A stretch of 64,000 nt of DNA from Antedon mediterranea (lineage: Eukaryota > Echinodermata > Crinoidea > Comatulida > Antedonidae), in contig NC_092672.1 of assembly GCF_964355755.1 (NCBI RefSeq), positions 14,380,501 through 14,444,500 of the forward strand. The letters are read 5' to 3'. How positions within the stretch are numbered: the first letter of the stretch is position 1; the number at the start of each line of letters is the position of its first letter. This document shows, piece after piece, positions 24,823 to 36,042 of the stretch. Position numbers and translations under genes: made by a program. The notes under the pieces were generated by a model. That model saw only the letters and a program-made list of their open reading frames with translations, was not told the origin of the DNA and searched no databases.

Positions 24823-25841
24823 CTGACAATAGAACAGAAACGCAAAAACAAACGAGTGAATTTGCAAAGAAATAGGGTTTTTAAACTACTCGCATCAAAA
24901 ATCTTGTACATTAAATATAACTATGTTTGAAAATTACAAATCACAAATATAATTCTTGCCTCTTGTACAAAACTGAAGTTTTTTGGACAAGTAGTTCTTG
25001 AGAAAATACAATTTTAGTTTACTTGTTACTTTAGGACTGCTCACCGGCTTTTGAAATTTCTGTCCTATCTTTTAACACTAGCTTCTAAAATAATTTTAAG
25101 AAGTGGTCCAGAATTGGGACCGTTGTCCGGATTGCCTCCAACATTGACCACATATCCATCTGTATTTTCATTTTGGAAAAGATCTTGTAATTACTTTTTG
25201 AGTAATCCTGCTAACAAACAAACAAACAAACTACCCTTCGCGTATAGCGCGAGACTTGGCCAAATCAAAATTGGCCTTCTAAACACACTTGATCTTGACC
25301 GATTTTAACCCAATCAAAGTTCCGTATGTCATAAACCTTTCTTGTTACATAAAAAAAGAGACATCATTTCTCTAGATTTCATTATAAATCAGGCGTGTAA
25401 TTTATATACTAAGAAATAAACTTAAACAAACAATACGGATAATAAAAAAAAATACTGATTTCGTTTCGTTTCTCAAGGTTAGACTCGATCTCGGTAACTT
25501 GAACGCTGTTGACACCAGCACAGACCACCGAGCCTGGCTAACATTATTGTAGGCCTATTGTAGTACAGTAATTTGGAGTCATTCGGATAAAAATTGTGAG
25601 CGCTTGAGTTATGACAAACAAACGCACACAAAACCGGACAATAGAACAGCAACGTGAAAAACAAACGGGAGAATTTGTAAAGAAATAGGTTTTTTAAACT
25701 ACTCGCATCAAAAACCTTGTACAATAAATCTAATTATGTTTTAAAATTACAAATCACAAATAATAACCATTGTCTATTGTACAAAAATGAAGTTTTTTGG
25801 ACAAGTAGTTCTCGAGAAAATGCAATTTTAGTTTACTTTAA
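24823..25841. repeat. Direct repeat, two copies of about 205 bases
   Basis: 24823-25027 and 25637-25841 share GACAATAGAACAG, AACTACTCGCATCAAAAA, AATTACAAATCACAAATA and TTTTTTGGACAAGTAGTTCT. Parts of the flanks (25036-25170 and 25556-25640) recur at 27022-27215, so a longer dispersed element with three partial copies is likely. Confidence 0.85.
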
Positions 25842-27021
25842 CCGATTCACCACGATAAGCGCTTAAAGCGCTCAAAAGGTTAAAAGTCAAGGTCATTGTA
25901 AACAAATTATCAACATAAAAAAAGTAAATCGAATTTACATGCGCAGTTTGCTGTGCATGAATCGTAACAACAAATTATACAAAATACTCACAACTTTTTT
26001 TTTAAAAATATGCTTCTAAATATATAAAAACAAACGCTGTTCGAAACGCGACAGGCGCGTTGAATGAATCTAGGCCTAAACATACAACGTAAAATCGTCT
26101 AAAATCCATCTTTATTTCTAATAATCACTATTTTGAAGCTTGTATACAATAAATGTATAATAAATAAAGATTATGTATCAGTTACAGTGTCTAAATCGTC
26201 ATATTTCCATGTAAAAATGTGATTTTTCTACCGGAGAAAAGTCGTGAAGATGTCCTCACGAGGGCCGCGCCATATTGTTTACCTTTGATTGTAATATGAA
26301 CCCTGACATGTCAGATGCATTATGGGCATGAAATATTTGTTCAAACTCTGCGCAAAGGTCAGTTTATTGAAGCATAACTTTTGACAAACATTTTGATACC
26401 AAACTTGTTTTAATTTCATAAGTTTTCGACGCATTTTCGTCAAATTTTCTGCAAGCTACACGTCTAAAACAGCGGACTAAGCTCCCGAGGGATGCCGGTG
26501 CGCGTGAGAATCGCGAATTCCAAGTCGCTTTCGGGATGTTTTTTTTAACATTCCCGGTGAACAAACAGCGGCAAGGACGCTCTCGGGGCGGTTCCCGATA
26601 GGCCTAGGCCCCAAATGGTCATCGTCGGATGAGTCAGTCTACTAATTTCTTCATAATTTCGAAACCGGTCATTCATAATGGACAAGTTTGTTCTTATTTT
26701 GAAGAGAAGAAATAGGTTCTGATGAAGAGATGAGTTTTATTATGAAATATTTATTAATTTTTGTGCATTTGGTAGTCAAAGATAAATTACAAATTTTTAA
26801 AAATTTTCCTAAAATATTTCTAAAATTTGCATAATCCATACTCCGCCAAAATAAGTTGTAACACAAATTTGATAACATATTTGGAAATAAAATGTCCTTT
26901 GCATTATTTTTGTTTTTTAATTTTTTTAATGTCTGTGTTTAGAAAAAAAGTTAGGGTTAATTATATGACATATGCTTTTTGGGTCCCAGGGGAGCAAAAT
27001 AAACTTAGGGGTCAATGGGTT
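25842..27021. other. Gene-less spacer with a G+C-richer island
   Basis: 26240-26620 is richer in CpG than its surroundings and ends in CCGATAGGCCTAGGCC. No ORF in it looks coding. Confidence 0.4.
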
Positions 27022-27215
27022 AAGACTGCTTACCGGCTTGTGAAAATTCTCTCCTATCTCTTAACACTAGCAGGTCTAAAAAAATGGGCCGTGGTCCGGA
27101 TTTTCACCAAATTTGGGCAGCCGACATGTATGGCAGTAATTTGGAGTTATTGGAATAAAAAGTGTGAGCGCTAGAGTGATGACAAACAAACAAACACAAA
27201 AACCGAACAGATCAA
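27022..27215. repeat. Third partial copy of the 25-kb dispersed repeat
   Basis: GACTGCTTACCGGCTTGTGA and the following bases match 25036-25130; GTAATTTGGAGTTATTGGAA and GATGACAAACAAACAAACAC match 25565-25625. Confidence 0.75.
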
Positions 27216-27928
27216 CATCAATTTGGCCAAGTAACAAACACGCGTGATGGATGGATTTACAAATAATGAGATAAATATTTATATCTACTGCCGATCAAGG
27301 TTTTAAAAAATGTCAATAGTATTAATAGAAATTCTATATTCAAAATTAACTAAAACAAAGCGTTTTCATTAAAAATGTATCTAGTGCGCCTCATACAAAT
27401 TTGCGCAACCAACATAAAAACGAGACCGATATAAAACGTAATATAATGATAAAAAGTGTATCTAGCGGCGCTCCATACAAAATACCGGATGTTGATTTTA
27501 TCGCGACCGATTTCATCTGACACCGCTAGGCCTAGCCTACCGGTGATAGACAGCTATCTATCACACACTATTATATCAATCTTTCGAGTCAATAGCTACC
27601 CAAAATGCATGTAAGGTATGAGGAAATACTTACAGACAGTGATTCCTCAATATGACGGTTTTAGTAAGATGAATTAGCTGATCCTCCTAATTGATGGACA
27701 ACAGGAGGCGCGGAGTAGATAAATATTCAAACTTTCATCCACATTCGATTCAACTACACTCTCATCTCGTCACGATCTCGTAAGTCATCATGGAATACTG
27801 TACTAAGTTTGTACCTACAGTTGATGTGAAATAAATTACATCCGAACGAGAACCCCTAGCTCACTAAATTTTAATAATATTTATGTAGGCCTAGTATGGC
27901 GCGCCAAGCTGTCATTTATTCAAGCAAT

Positions 27929-28092
27929 ATAGATATCTTAGTTTTAAATAGAGATATCTTGAGTTCTCAAAAGAGATATCTTAGTTTTCAATAGAGATAT
28001 CTTAGTTTTCAATAGAGATATCTTAGTGTTCAATAGAGATATCTCTATTAATAGAGATATCTCTATTAGGCTAATAGAGATATCTTAGTTTT
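27929..28092. repeat. 21-bp minisatellite (AGAGATATCTTAGTTTTCAAT)
   Basis: About eight imperfect copies centred on the palindrome AGATATCT. In the last copies the palindromes overlap (AGAGATATCTCTATTA). Confidence 0.9.
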
Positions 28093-28151
28093 GTTTCCTG
28101 TTGCAAAGTATGAAGGGAAGGGTATGCTGTGAACGTGGTGGGGAAGGTAAC

Positions 28152-28288
28152 GGGACGATTCGGCCCTGAGAGGGCCCTGAGACCATTCGGCCCTGGGACG
28201 ATTCGGCCCTGGGACGATTCGGCCCTGGGACGATCCGGCCCTGGGACGATTCGGCCCGGGACGATTCGGCCCTGAGACGATTCGGCAC
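28152..28288. repeat. 16-bp minisatellite (GGGACGATTCGGCCCT)
   Basis: About eight copies with small changes, strikingly G+C-rich in an A+T-rich region. Related phrases recur at 28618-28680 (ACGTTTCGGCCC), 29538-29692 (GACGATCGGGCCC and relatives) and 30246-30300 (GAGATTCGGCC). The overlapping minus-strand ORFs are chance readings of the repeat. Confidence 0.92.
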
Positions 28289-28913
28289 ACTTACATTTAT
28301 CGGCTTTGATGCATTTGGATAAAGATGCAATAAAGCAAACATTTTAAACAAAATTGTCGAAAATGATCATTTTTCAGTCACGCGAACCACCTGCGCGAAC
28401 GATGTAAACAAGTTACGCCCTCTGTTGGCCGCTTGGCGAATGCACGAAATAAACAAGGTTTTCGAAGTAATAAATTGAATATAAAATTACGTTTTTTTAG
28501 TAATTTATTATATATATTAGGCCTATATCAACATCGTATTAATAAAATACGGATTGTTAAACACCTTTAAAAACTTGATAAATACCCCAAAAAATGAATA
28601 TGAATTTGGTCTAAAGTGAGACGTTTCGGCCCACCAAGTGGGATGTTTCGGCCCAAAAGTGGGCCGAAACGTCCCGGGCGCGATTTTTTTTTTCGTACAT
28701 GAGTTGGGGACCCCTCATGAAACGTCACAAAATAAACATGAATAATTCATCAGTTAAATTTGTTGTTCCGTGTGCACCCAAGCGTATAGCAACAAGAAGT
28801 GATTACACCGTAACTGCGATACGATTCTTTCTACATAACAATAGGCCTAGGATTCTAGGTCAATTCACGTGATTGCCTTCGCGCACTCTGATCTTCTTCA
28901 CACACACACGTCC

Positions 28914-29140
28914 GTGCGAGGAGCTTTCGAATTTGTTGCGGACTTCTTTAATTGTGCGAGGAGCTTTCGAATTTGTTGCGGACTTCTTTAATTGTGCTTA
29001 GCTCTTCTTTAATTGCGCGTTTCTTCTTTATTTGTGAATTTCGTTTTATATTTTCATGCTTTCTTTTGTTTATATGCGATTTCTTCTTTAATTGTGTGAT
29101 TCCTTCTTTAATTGTGTAATTCTTTCTTTAATTGTGTGAT
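28914..29140. repeat. 40-bp duplication followed by degenerate TTCTTTAATTGTG repeats
   Basis: GTGCGAGGAGCTTTCGAATT and the next 20 bases occur twice in tandem (28914 and 28954). Then come six or more looser copies of TTCTTTAATTGTGTGATTCC. Confidence 0.85.
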
Positions 29141-29537
29141 TCTGTGTTATATTGTGCGTGACAGTTGTGGGCCACCGTACATTTTTGTATTATAAACTTT
29201 TTTCCAGAAGCCTAGGTATGTGTGTTTTCTCTCCTCTATCATTAAATTATTGTGGGCGTGGCAAGCAATGCTTGGCTGGTCAGGAATGGATCCGGCTGCG
29301 AGAGAATAACGCCCCACACCAGACCTGTCCTTTCTACAATCGGTGCCCTCTGCTGATGGTCGTGTAGGAGAGTATGTTAAGTATTTACTGGAGAAGATCG
29401 AACTGTGGAGAGGTGGGAATTACAGACAGTCAGTATCAATAAAGATTAGGCTTAGGACTAGTAGGTCCGGTACATAATCATCATATATATATAATTACAA
29501 GTCTAGTCTAGCTACCCGCTAAACTAGCATGATTGAC

Positions 29538-29692
29538 AGACGATCGACAATTGGACGATCGGGATTTTTTTAAGACGATTGGGTACCAACGTGTGCGGAC
29601 GTTCGGGCCCAACTTTGTGGATGTTCGGCCCCAATATTATTAGACGATCGGGCCCATTATAAAAATAAAGGAAAGACAATCGGGTCCACGAA
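29538..29692. repeat. Degenerate cluster of GACGATCGGGCCC-like phrases
   Basis: At least six diverged copies related to the 16-bp array at 28152-28288. Confidence 0.7.
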
Positions 29693-29759
29693 AACGAATT
29701 GGATTTATAATTGTTCACCATAATTTTAAAAAACACATTTTATCGTAATTGTCTAATTG

Positions 29760-29955
29760 AATTTTTTTTTTTTTGGATAATAATTTTTTTATATAATTGT
29801 TTTAAATTTAAATTTATATAGATTCGTATTAGTTAAGTATAGTTTTTATATATTTTGTAATTTTTAAGAGGGCCCCTGAATATTAGCTGGCCTGCGAGTT
29901 CATCTGGAAGGGTTACCCTCTATAAATAAAGTTGAAATAAATAAAAAATAAAAAA
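29760..29955 (+). mobile_element. Retroposon 3' end with A-rich tail
   Basis: GATTCGTATTAGTTAAGTAT and following bases match 40436-40485. The sequence ends CTATAAATAAAGTTGAAATA and an A-rich tail, the form of a LINE or SINE 3' terminus. Confidence 0.5.
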
Positions 29956-31055
29956 TATATTATGATTACCCCTATTTATATTATTAAAGGGACATTGTTT
30001 TTCTATACCAAACACAATAAAAAAACAAAAAGTTATTCATTTAATTTAAGCAAAAAGAGTGACTTACTGTAGTTTCAATTTCTCTCTCGGCCCAACAATT
30101 GGAATAGTAGACACAGATATATAGTTACCAAATATCAATGTGTTTTTTTCTTTAGCTTACCTTTATTAATCTCATCATTTTCTATCATATCTTATTCTTA
30201 ATCGCAAGTAATGGCTACAATTCATATTATAAACATTTATCAGATAGAGGGACAATTCTGCCCTGAGATGATTCGTCCTTTGGGGAGATTCGGCCTCCCA
30301 TAGCACATAGTTTCAGCACGCATAGACTTCTCCGAGCGCCGTGCCAAAAACATTTTTGAAATTTCATTCTCTAGAAAATGTGTGACACTCAAAAAAAACA
30401 GAACAGCGATGGCCAGAGAAAGTTCAATTAAAGTGACGAGAATAAAAGGTAACTGATATGCCGATCAAATAACATGCCACAAAGAATAAAATTGCCAAAG
30501 AATTCTGGAGTGCATGTGAAAAAGACTTACTGGATGACCCGATCATCTGACAATCGTCATACCCTTAAATTAAACTAGATCTAATATGCTTAGCCCTAAC
30601 CTAGAGGCCTACAGTATGTTGAAAAGAGTTTAATCACTTTTTATACAGTAATAATTGGTGTAGTAATGAACAGTTTTTATTGTTGTCCATGTACTAAGCC
30701 TGGCGCTAGTTTCATTCACTTGTATTTTGACTACAAATTTGATAGCTAAAGTAATTGTGTGAATACCACACCTTAGAATTATGCCTCATAAGTAATTAAT
30801 ATAAAGAATCAAATAAAAATTAATTAGTACATTGATTTTACAGACGTGTTTCTCGCACATTGTTCGCAAATTTCTCATTCATTGTTCAATAGTCTTACTC
30901 TATTGAACACTTGCGTTTCCAAGCATTCAGTTTTGGTGACCAATTCATTGTTTTGACATTTTAAGTTATGATATTGATATTTGAATTAACTTTTTTTTAA
31001 AATATACTTTTATCCTTATATCCTGCTCCAAATGGATAGGGCCCGGGTGGGGATT
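29956..31055. other. Gene-less spacer upstream of the Kelch gene
   Basis: Contains the short 30246-30300 phrase repeats. No exon is visible; an untranslated leader exon for the Kelch gene could lie here but I cannot place it. Confidence 0.4.
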
Positions 31056-31305
31056 CTTTTCACATCTGCAAAATGTCACAACTTGTAACCAGGCTTGCAT
31101 AGTATGAAGACAATTTTCTGGAAAATCTCCCCAGATTCCACAGGGGTCCCTTACCAACTGACCAATCATAGTAATCAAATAGTGCGCAACTATTCTTTCC
31201 TCCTGAGATTTCACAAGGTTCGCGTATGCATGTGTGAAAACATGTAATAAGTCGGGAGATCAAACCTGGTTACAACTTGTTAAAATTTATGCAGATGTGA
31301 AAAGG
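31056..31305. mobile_element. MITE of about 250 bp with inverted ends
   Basis: The left end CTTTTCACATCTGCA...ACAACTTGTAACCAGG is the inverse of the right end CCTGGTTACAACTTGTTAAA...TGCAGATGTGAAAAG. No clear target duplication. It lies about 200 bases upstream of the putative acceptor of the Kelch gene. Confidence 0.7.
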
Positions 31306-31507
31306 TTATTATAGGGGTTCAGTCCACTTTGTGTTTCTGCCAACTTGCAACTTGTTTTGTATGCCTTTATTGGCAAAAAGAAAGAGAATCAAATATTGCA
31401 AGATGGGAAACCCACCTTTAGCCATCAGTCACTTTTCATAACTCTTCAAATAATTATGTGCATATTACAAATTAATAATCTGTTAAGTCAAAATAATTAA
31501 ATTTTTG

Positions 31508-31517
31508 TTTCATTTAG
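31508..31517 (+). promoter_or_regulatory. Putative 3' splice site ahead of the Kelch coding exon
   Basis: TTTGTTTCATTTAG is a good acceptor. An in-frame TAA at 31528-31530 lies between it and the ATG, so the exon would start with a short untranslated stretch spliced to an unseen leader. Confidence 0.5.
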
Positions 31518-31551
31518 AGTTTTGGAGTAAACCGTAATCTATTCATCCAAT

Positions 31552-33303
31552 ATGGCAATCACCGCTGATAAACATTTTGAGATTGCTATACTTCCAAAAA
31601 CTACACTTTCAAGAATGAATGATTTTCGGAGAGATGGAATTTTAATTGACATTTACATAGAAGCTGGACAAGAACGAATACCTGGTCATCGCAATGTGCT
31701 AGCTGCATCATCAAACTACTTCTACGCTATGTTCACAAGTAACATGAAAGAGAAACATGATGATACAATACATATATCCAACATTGATGCTGCAACAATG
31801 TTATCGATTATCAATTACATATATACAGGACAGATATGCTTAAGTCCTGATAATGTGCAGTCTGTTTTTGAAGCAGCCTGTCTAATGCAGCTTACCAAAC
31901 TACAAAAGTGCTGTTCTGAATTTTTTATTCACAATTTGGATGCCAGTAACTGCTTAGGAGTGTACAATCTTGCAATTTTGCATGACATAACTGACCTAGC
32001 AAATACAACGCTGAATGTGGTATTGCAATCATTCTCTGATGTTTTATGTGAAGAAGATTTTCTTCGACTTACAAAAGAGCAACTAACAGAGATGCTGAAG
32101 AAAGATGTGATAGTTAAAAGTGAAAATCAGGTTTTTGAAGGATTGATAAAATGGATTAAATATGACATGGATACAAGGCAAAAGCATCTTCATGATCTCT
32201 TGAAAGAAATTCGACTTGTTCATATGAAAGAAAAGTATTTAATAAAGTCAGTTCTTCAGCACCCTTTAATTGAAGAAAGTGCCCAATGTCGTGATGTCAT
32301 CAGTAAGACAATGGGCTTTTGGAATCTTTGTCCAGATAAGCAAATTGAAGTACGAGATAGCTGTCTCTGTTATCAAGCAAGACCTTATCGTGAAAAGATC
32401 TTCATTATTGGTGGTAAGGATGAAGATCAAAATTTCCAAAATAATATTTTATCTTGTGATGAAATTCAGCTTTCAAAATCTTGTTGGAAACATGAGGCTA
32501 CTCTTCCACTACCGTTACATGACTTGGATCTCATTGCTACTGCTCTAGATGATTCCATATTTATCAGTCAGCACAAACCAGCTATTCGTGCCAGTCCAAG
32601 CCCAATGTCGTCGAATCGTTGGATTTATCACCTAAAGGAGAAAACATGGAAAAAAATCCAGGCATCTCGCTTAAAATTTCGCTTTGAATTTGGAATAGCT
32701 TATCTTGAAGGATTTGTTTACATAATTGGTGGATATGATGCTAACATGAGGGATGTAAGTAAAGTTGAGCGGTATAATTGTCAGACAGATACTTGGGATG
32801 AAGTGGCAAAATTACCATATGTTACAGACTCTTGTGTGGCTGCAGAATGTAACCGTAGAATAATTGTCATTGGTGGACACAGCTCAAGTAGAAAAGCGGA
32901 AACCTTAGTGCAGAGTTATGATCCTTCAACTGACCGCTGGACAATGATAAATCCATTAACATGCACCATTAACATTAAAGATGTGTCTTGTCTTTCACTT
33001 GAAGGAAAGGTTTATGTGTTTTATTCAAACCCAGACATGCATGTTCTTTATTACAACCAAAATAATAAAAAGTGGCAAGAATTATTAACATGTGAAAAAA
33101 AACAAGTGATGTTCTCAGTCTGCCGTTACCAAAGGTGTATTGCACTGATCGGGGGTTTGCAAGGTGACTATATCGATGTTGAAGTTGTTGGTTCAGTTGA
33201 CATCTTCAAGCCTAATACAGCTGAATGGAAACTTCTACCAAATGCTGCTATTCCCCGGTGTGCTCATCAATCTGTGAGCTTTTTGTTATCGAACATTTCA
33301 TAA
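31552..33303 (+). CDS. Kelch-like protein (BTB-BACK-Kelch), complete single coding exon
   Basis: 583 residues. The ATG has A at -3 and G at +4, and the upstream in-frame TAA fixes the start. Residues about 20-125 form a BTB/POZ domain (PGHRNVLAASSNYFYAMFTS, INYIYTGQICL) that dimerises and docks on Cullin-3. Residues about 130-235 form a BACK domain (KSENQVFEGLIKWIKYD). About 282-575 carry six Kelch blades: EKIFIIGGKD, a degenerate second blade, GFVYIIGGYD, RRIIVIGGHS, a fifth blade with YVFYSNPD in place of the diglycine, and CIALIGGLQGD. Members of this family are usually substrate adaptors of Cullin-3 ubiquitin ligases; the substrate cannot be inferred. An intron-free coding region is common for KLHL genes. 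AATAAA follows at about 33366. I cannot assign a KLHL number. Confidence 0.96.
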   Translation: MAITADKHFEIAILPKTTLSRMNDFRRDGILIDIYIEAGQERIPGHRNVLAASSNYFYAMFTSNMKEKHDDTIHISNIDAATMLSIINYIYTGQICLSPDNVQSVFEAACLMQLTKLQKCCSEFFIHNLDASNCLGVYNLAILHDITDLANTTLNVVLQSFSDVLCEEDFLRLTKEQLTEMLKKDVIVKSENQVFEGLIKWIKYDMDTRQKHLHDLLKEIRLVHMKEKYLIKSVLQHPLIEESAQCRDVISKTMGFWNLCPDKQIEVRDSCLCYQARPYREKIFIIGGKDEDQNFQNNILSCDEIQLSKSCWKHEATLPLPLHDLDLIATALDDSIFISQHKPAIRASPSPMSSNRWIYHLKEKTWKKIQASRLKFRFEFGIAYLEGFVYIIGGYDANMRDVSKVERYNCQTDTWDEVAKLPYVTDSCVAAECNRRIIVIGGHSSSRKAETLVQSYDPSTDRWTMINPLTCTINIKDVSCLSLEGKVYVFYSNPDMHVLYYNQNNKKWQELLTCEKKQVMFSVCRYQRCIALIGGLQGDYIDVEVVGSVDIFKPNTAEWKLLPNAAIPRCAHQSVSFLLSNIS

Positions 33304-34030
33304 AAACTTTAAAATGATGTTTGGATTGAACTTCGACAAATTTTAAATAACAAATAAGGTGAAAAAATAAATAATTTAATTGAACAATATCAATTTTAAA
33401 ATAATACTGCATACCATGCCTAAAAAATACAAATAATCATTCAATAGTTATTTTGACTAAAATCAAACCACATAGTATACATTTACCAAAAAGGAAACAA
33501 TAAAGAAGTATAATAAATACAAAAAATATAAATCCATATCATATCTAGGTTAATTATATCCAAAGTCTTTATCCAAAATATATTTCTATAATATCATCCA
33601 AATCTACTAAACTAATTTATTTCAAAACTATATCCTCTCTAAAAGCTTTTCCTGTTATATTTAAGGAACGGTCCTAATTAATATGCATGTACTGGGAGGC
33701 GACTATTTGGAAAAGGGAACATTCTTTGATGATGAGGAAACATAATTGATTAATAATGTGGGCTATTATAGGATAAAAGTGAATAAAGAGTAGAGACAGG
33801 AAGAAACACTATAGTACAAGGAAACTATGAAATATGGTTGAAGAAATTTAAATAGAATTTATTTCACCACAATGCATTTCTATAAGACTCCAATATAAAC
33901 AAACTAGGTTTTTTTAAACACAATGGCGAAAATGCCATAAAATGGACCAACAAACATAAAATGATAGATCTAATTACCACTTTATAACAGTTTTTACAAT
34001 GCTTTATATATTTCTTTACAGATTCGAAAG
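33304..34030. other. Kelch 3' flank
   Basis: A+T-rich, with AATAAA-type signals near 33366 and 33500 that could end the Kelch transcript. Nothing else is recognised. Confidence 0.5.
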
Positions 34031-34425
34031 ATCTGAACTACAATATACACATTATTTGTGCCGTTAATTAGAAAATGGCTGCGGAAACAGTTCAGTTTCT
34101 TCCAAAAGCACCAAGTTTCCCACCATCTTCGAATTCAATTTTTGATGAGCGCCAAGAAAAATGACCCCTTGGGTCACCTAATTTGCATAATTAAAATGGC
34201 AGAAATTTTCGCTCAAACAATCTATATTATCTCTGAAACTACTGGTTATAGGGAGTTGATTTTTAGCTCAAATTGTTCAGAGCATAAAAATTCCTATTTA
34301 CGCTAATGAAGCATTTTTTTTAATGAACGCGGAAATACCAGTTTTAACCTTTAACCCATGTTTTAAGGCATTGCCATATCTCAATCAATATTTGTCATCA
34401 ATTGTTTATATAGGCATTCTCATTC

Positions 34426-34457
34426 CTGAGGACGATCAAAGTATTGATCGAAACGTC
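34426..34457 (+). ncRNA. Hammerhead-like motif (CTGAGGA-hairpin-GAAAC-GTC)
   Basis: CTGAGGA, one C, the stem GATCAA/TTGATC with loop AGTA, then GAAACGTC. This resembles the conserved core of hammerhead ribozymes of retroelements, notably Penelope-like elements, but has an extra base before stem II, and I have not established stems I and III. A related motif lies at 62089-62124. Confidence 0.35.
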
Positions 34458-34597
34458 GAGAAACTCAACAGTTCTTTTCAGAACTAATACACGTAGTGTA
34501 CCGCAAACTTTATAACAACATTTGATTTTGCCATGCAAACCTTCAAACAATATGAAAACAAGTGATTAACTTTATTAAAACTACAAAATAACATATT

Positions 34598-34656
34598 CAA
34601 AGTCTTATTTAATTAATCTTCATTTTTCATGTTTTTGGGGTACAATACATCTTTAA
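34598..34656. mobile_element. TTAA-MITE end fragment
   Basis: CATGTTTTTGGGGTACAATA followed by CATCTTTAA matches the inverted end of the MITE at 57265-57604. Confidence 0.6.
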
Positions 34657-34746
34657 TTGTATAGTTAACTGTATATTTATGATATTATTTTGCAATCCAC
34701 TTTGAGCACTTGTCGAAGGTGGCTACTTGCATGTGCAATTGAACAG

Positions 34747-35178
34747 TATACAACTAAGACTGGGCACACTCCAACTAGAGGTAGAAAAGGGAAGATGGAA
34801 AAGAATAGAGCGCAGCAATAGGTTATGTAAAATTTGTAATATAAATGAAGTTGAAGATGAATATCATTTTGTTACAGTTTGCTCTCGTTACAAGGAAATC
34901 AGAAAAAAATGTATACCTTCTTTATTTTTTTGAAAATCCAAATACTTTTAAATTCTGCCGAATGTCATCACAGGATCCAATAATTATTGATAATCTATCT
35001 AAATATATTTATCATGCTTATAAGTTAAAATATATGTTTTGCTTAGAGAACGAAATTAATTAATTCATTTATCTTGTGACCATAAATTGCTTTATTTTTC
35101 AATGTAATTATTATTTTGTTAATTACTAGGGGCCAGAGGCCTAAAGTAAATAAAGTCAGGCGATAAGCCTGAATGAAT
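34747..35178 (+). pseudogene. 5'-truncated LINE insertion (RT C-terminus, 3'UTR and TGAA tail)
   Basis: Encodes LRLGTLQLEVEKGRWKRI and NRLCKICNINEVEDEYHFV, with a CxxC...H....C zinc-binding pattern, the last part of a LINE protein, ending at 34933. A 3'UTR runs to the microsatellite tail TGAATGAATGAATGAATGAA. The inverted partner arm at about 39020 lacks this block and reads GTATACTGAATGAAGTTGAA in the inverted sense, so that arm is the empty site. Confidence 0.85.
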
Positions 35179-35698
35179 GAATGAATGAAGTTGAATAGAT
35201 TGTCCTATTTGTAGTGAGTCTAGAGTAACGCAACATGTCATAAGTAACAAAACTGTTATTACCCATCTAATCGCGTCCAGATGATGGCCGATTTTGTTAA
35301 AATTTAAAAATCTTTGAGAACTGCCAAGTGCGGAACAAGGATAGACATAGACATCGACATCGCTTTATTCATCCATAAATTTGGAAATTACTGTATTCAT
35401 AGCTTTCTCTCTCATGAAATATAACAACAGAATTAAATACAGACAAAATAATATGACCAACGAACATATTTTCTATTGAATGAAATTAAATACCTCTTGG
35501 AATGAAAGAGTTGGGATATCAGTTCGTGTTAGCCGCCGGTACCCTCAGTCTACCGCTGCGTTGTACTATGCAACTGCTAATAGTCGAATTCAACTGGTGA
35601 TTTTCGTCAGACATTACGTCATCGATTTTATCAGCTAATCGTTCTTGGTAGACGGAGACTGCAGTTCTGTACCGATAATTCTCTGAAACCTATTGACA

Positions 35699-36042
35699 AA
35701 CCTTTGTAGTCTGTCCCTATCACCTTGTGAGATGTTTCCACCCCAGCAAACCAACCTTTGTAGTCTGTCCCTATCACCTTGTGAGATGTTTCCACCCCAG
35801 CAAACCAACCTTTGTAGTCTGTCCCTATCACCTTGTGAGATGTTTCCACCCCAGCTAACCAACCTTTGTAGTCTGTCCCTATCACCTTGTGAGATGTTTC
35901 CACCCCAGCAAACCAACCTTTGTAGTCTGTCCCTATCACCTTGTGAGATGTTTCCACCCCAGCAAACCAACCTTTGTAGTCTGTCCCTATCACCTTGTGA
36001 GATGTTTCCACCCCAGCTAACAAACCTTTGTAGTCTGTCCCC
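35699..36042 (-). repeat. 54-bp minisatellite array 1 inside the LINE frame (6 copies)
   Basis: The unit is 18 codons long, encoding CWGGNISQGDRDRLQRLV on the minus strand, and stays open because 54 is divisible by three. The last copy runs into the LINE C-terminus NRFQRIIG. Copies differ mainly by CWGG versus SWGG. Confidence 0.95.

Larger units (their letters stand above)
34060..35225. repeat. Left arm of a diverged inverted repeat (partner about 38970-39640)
   Basis: CCCTTGGGTCACCTAATTTG, TCCACTTTGAGCACTTGTCG, TACTTGCATGTGCAATTGAA and GATTGTCCTATTTGTAGTGA all occur, reverse-complemented, in 38970-39640. This arm is longer because a LINE fragment (34747-35178) is inserted in it. Confidence 0.8.

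Noticed and set aside
28066-28351. Minus-strand ORFs rich in GRIVPGPNRPRAE
   Set aside because: Readings of the 16-bp minisatellite in two frames; no domain.
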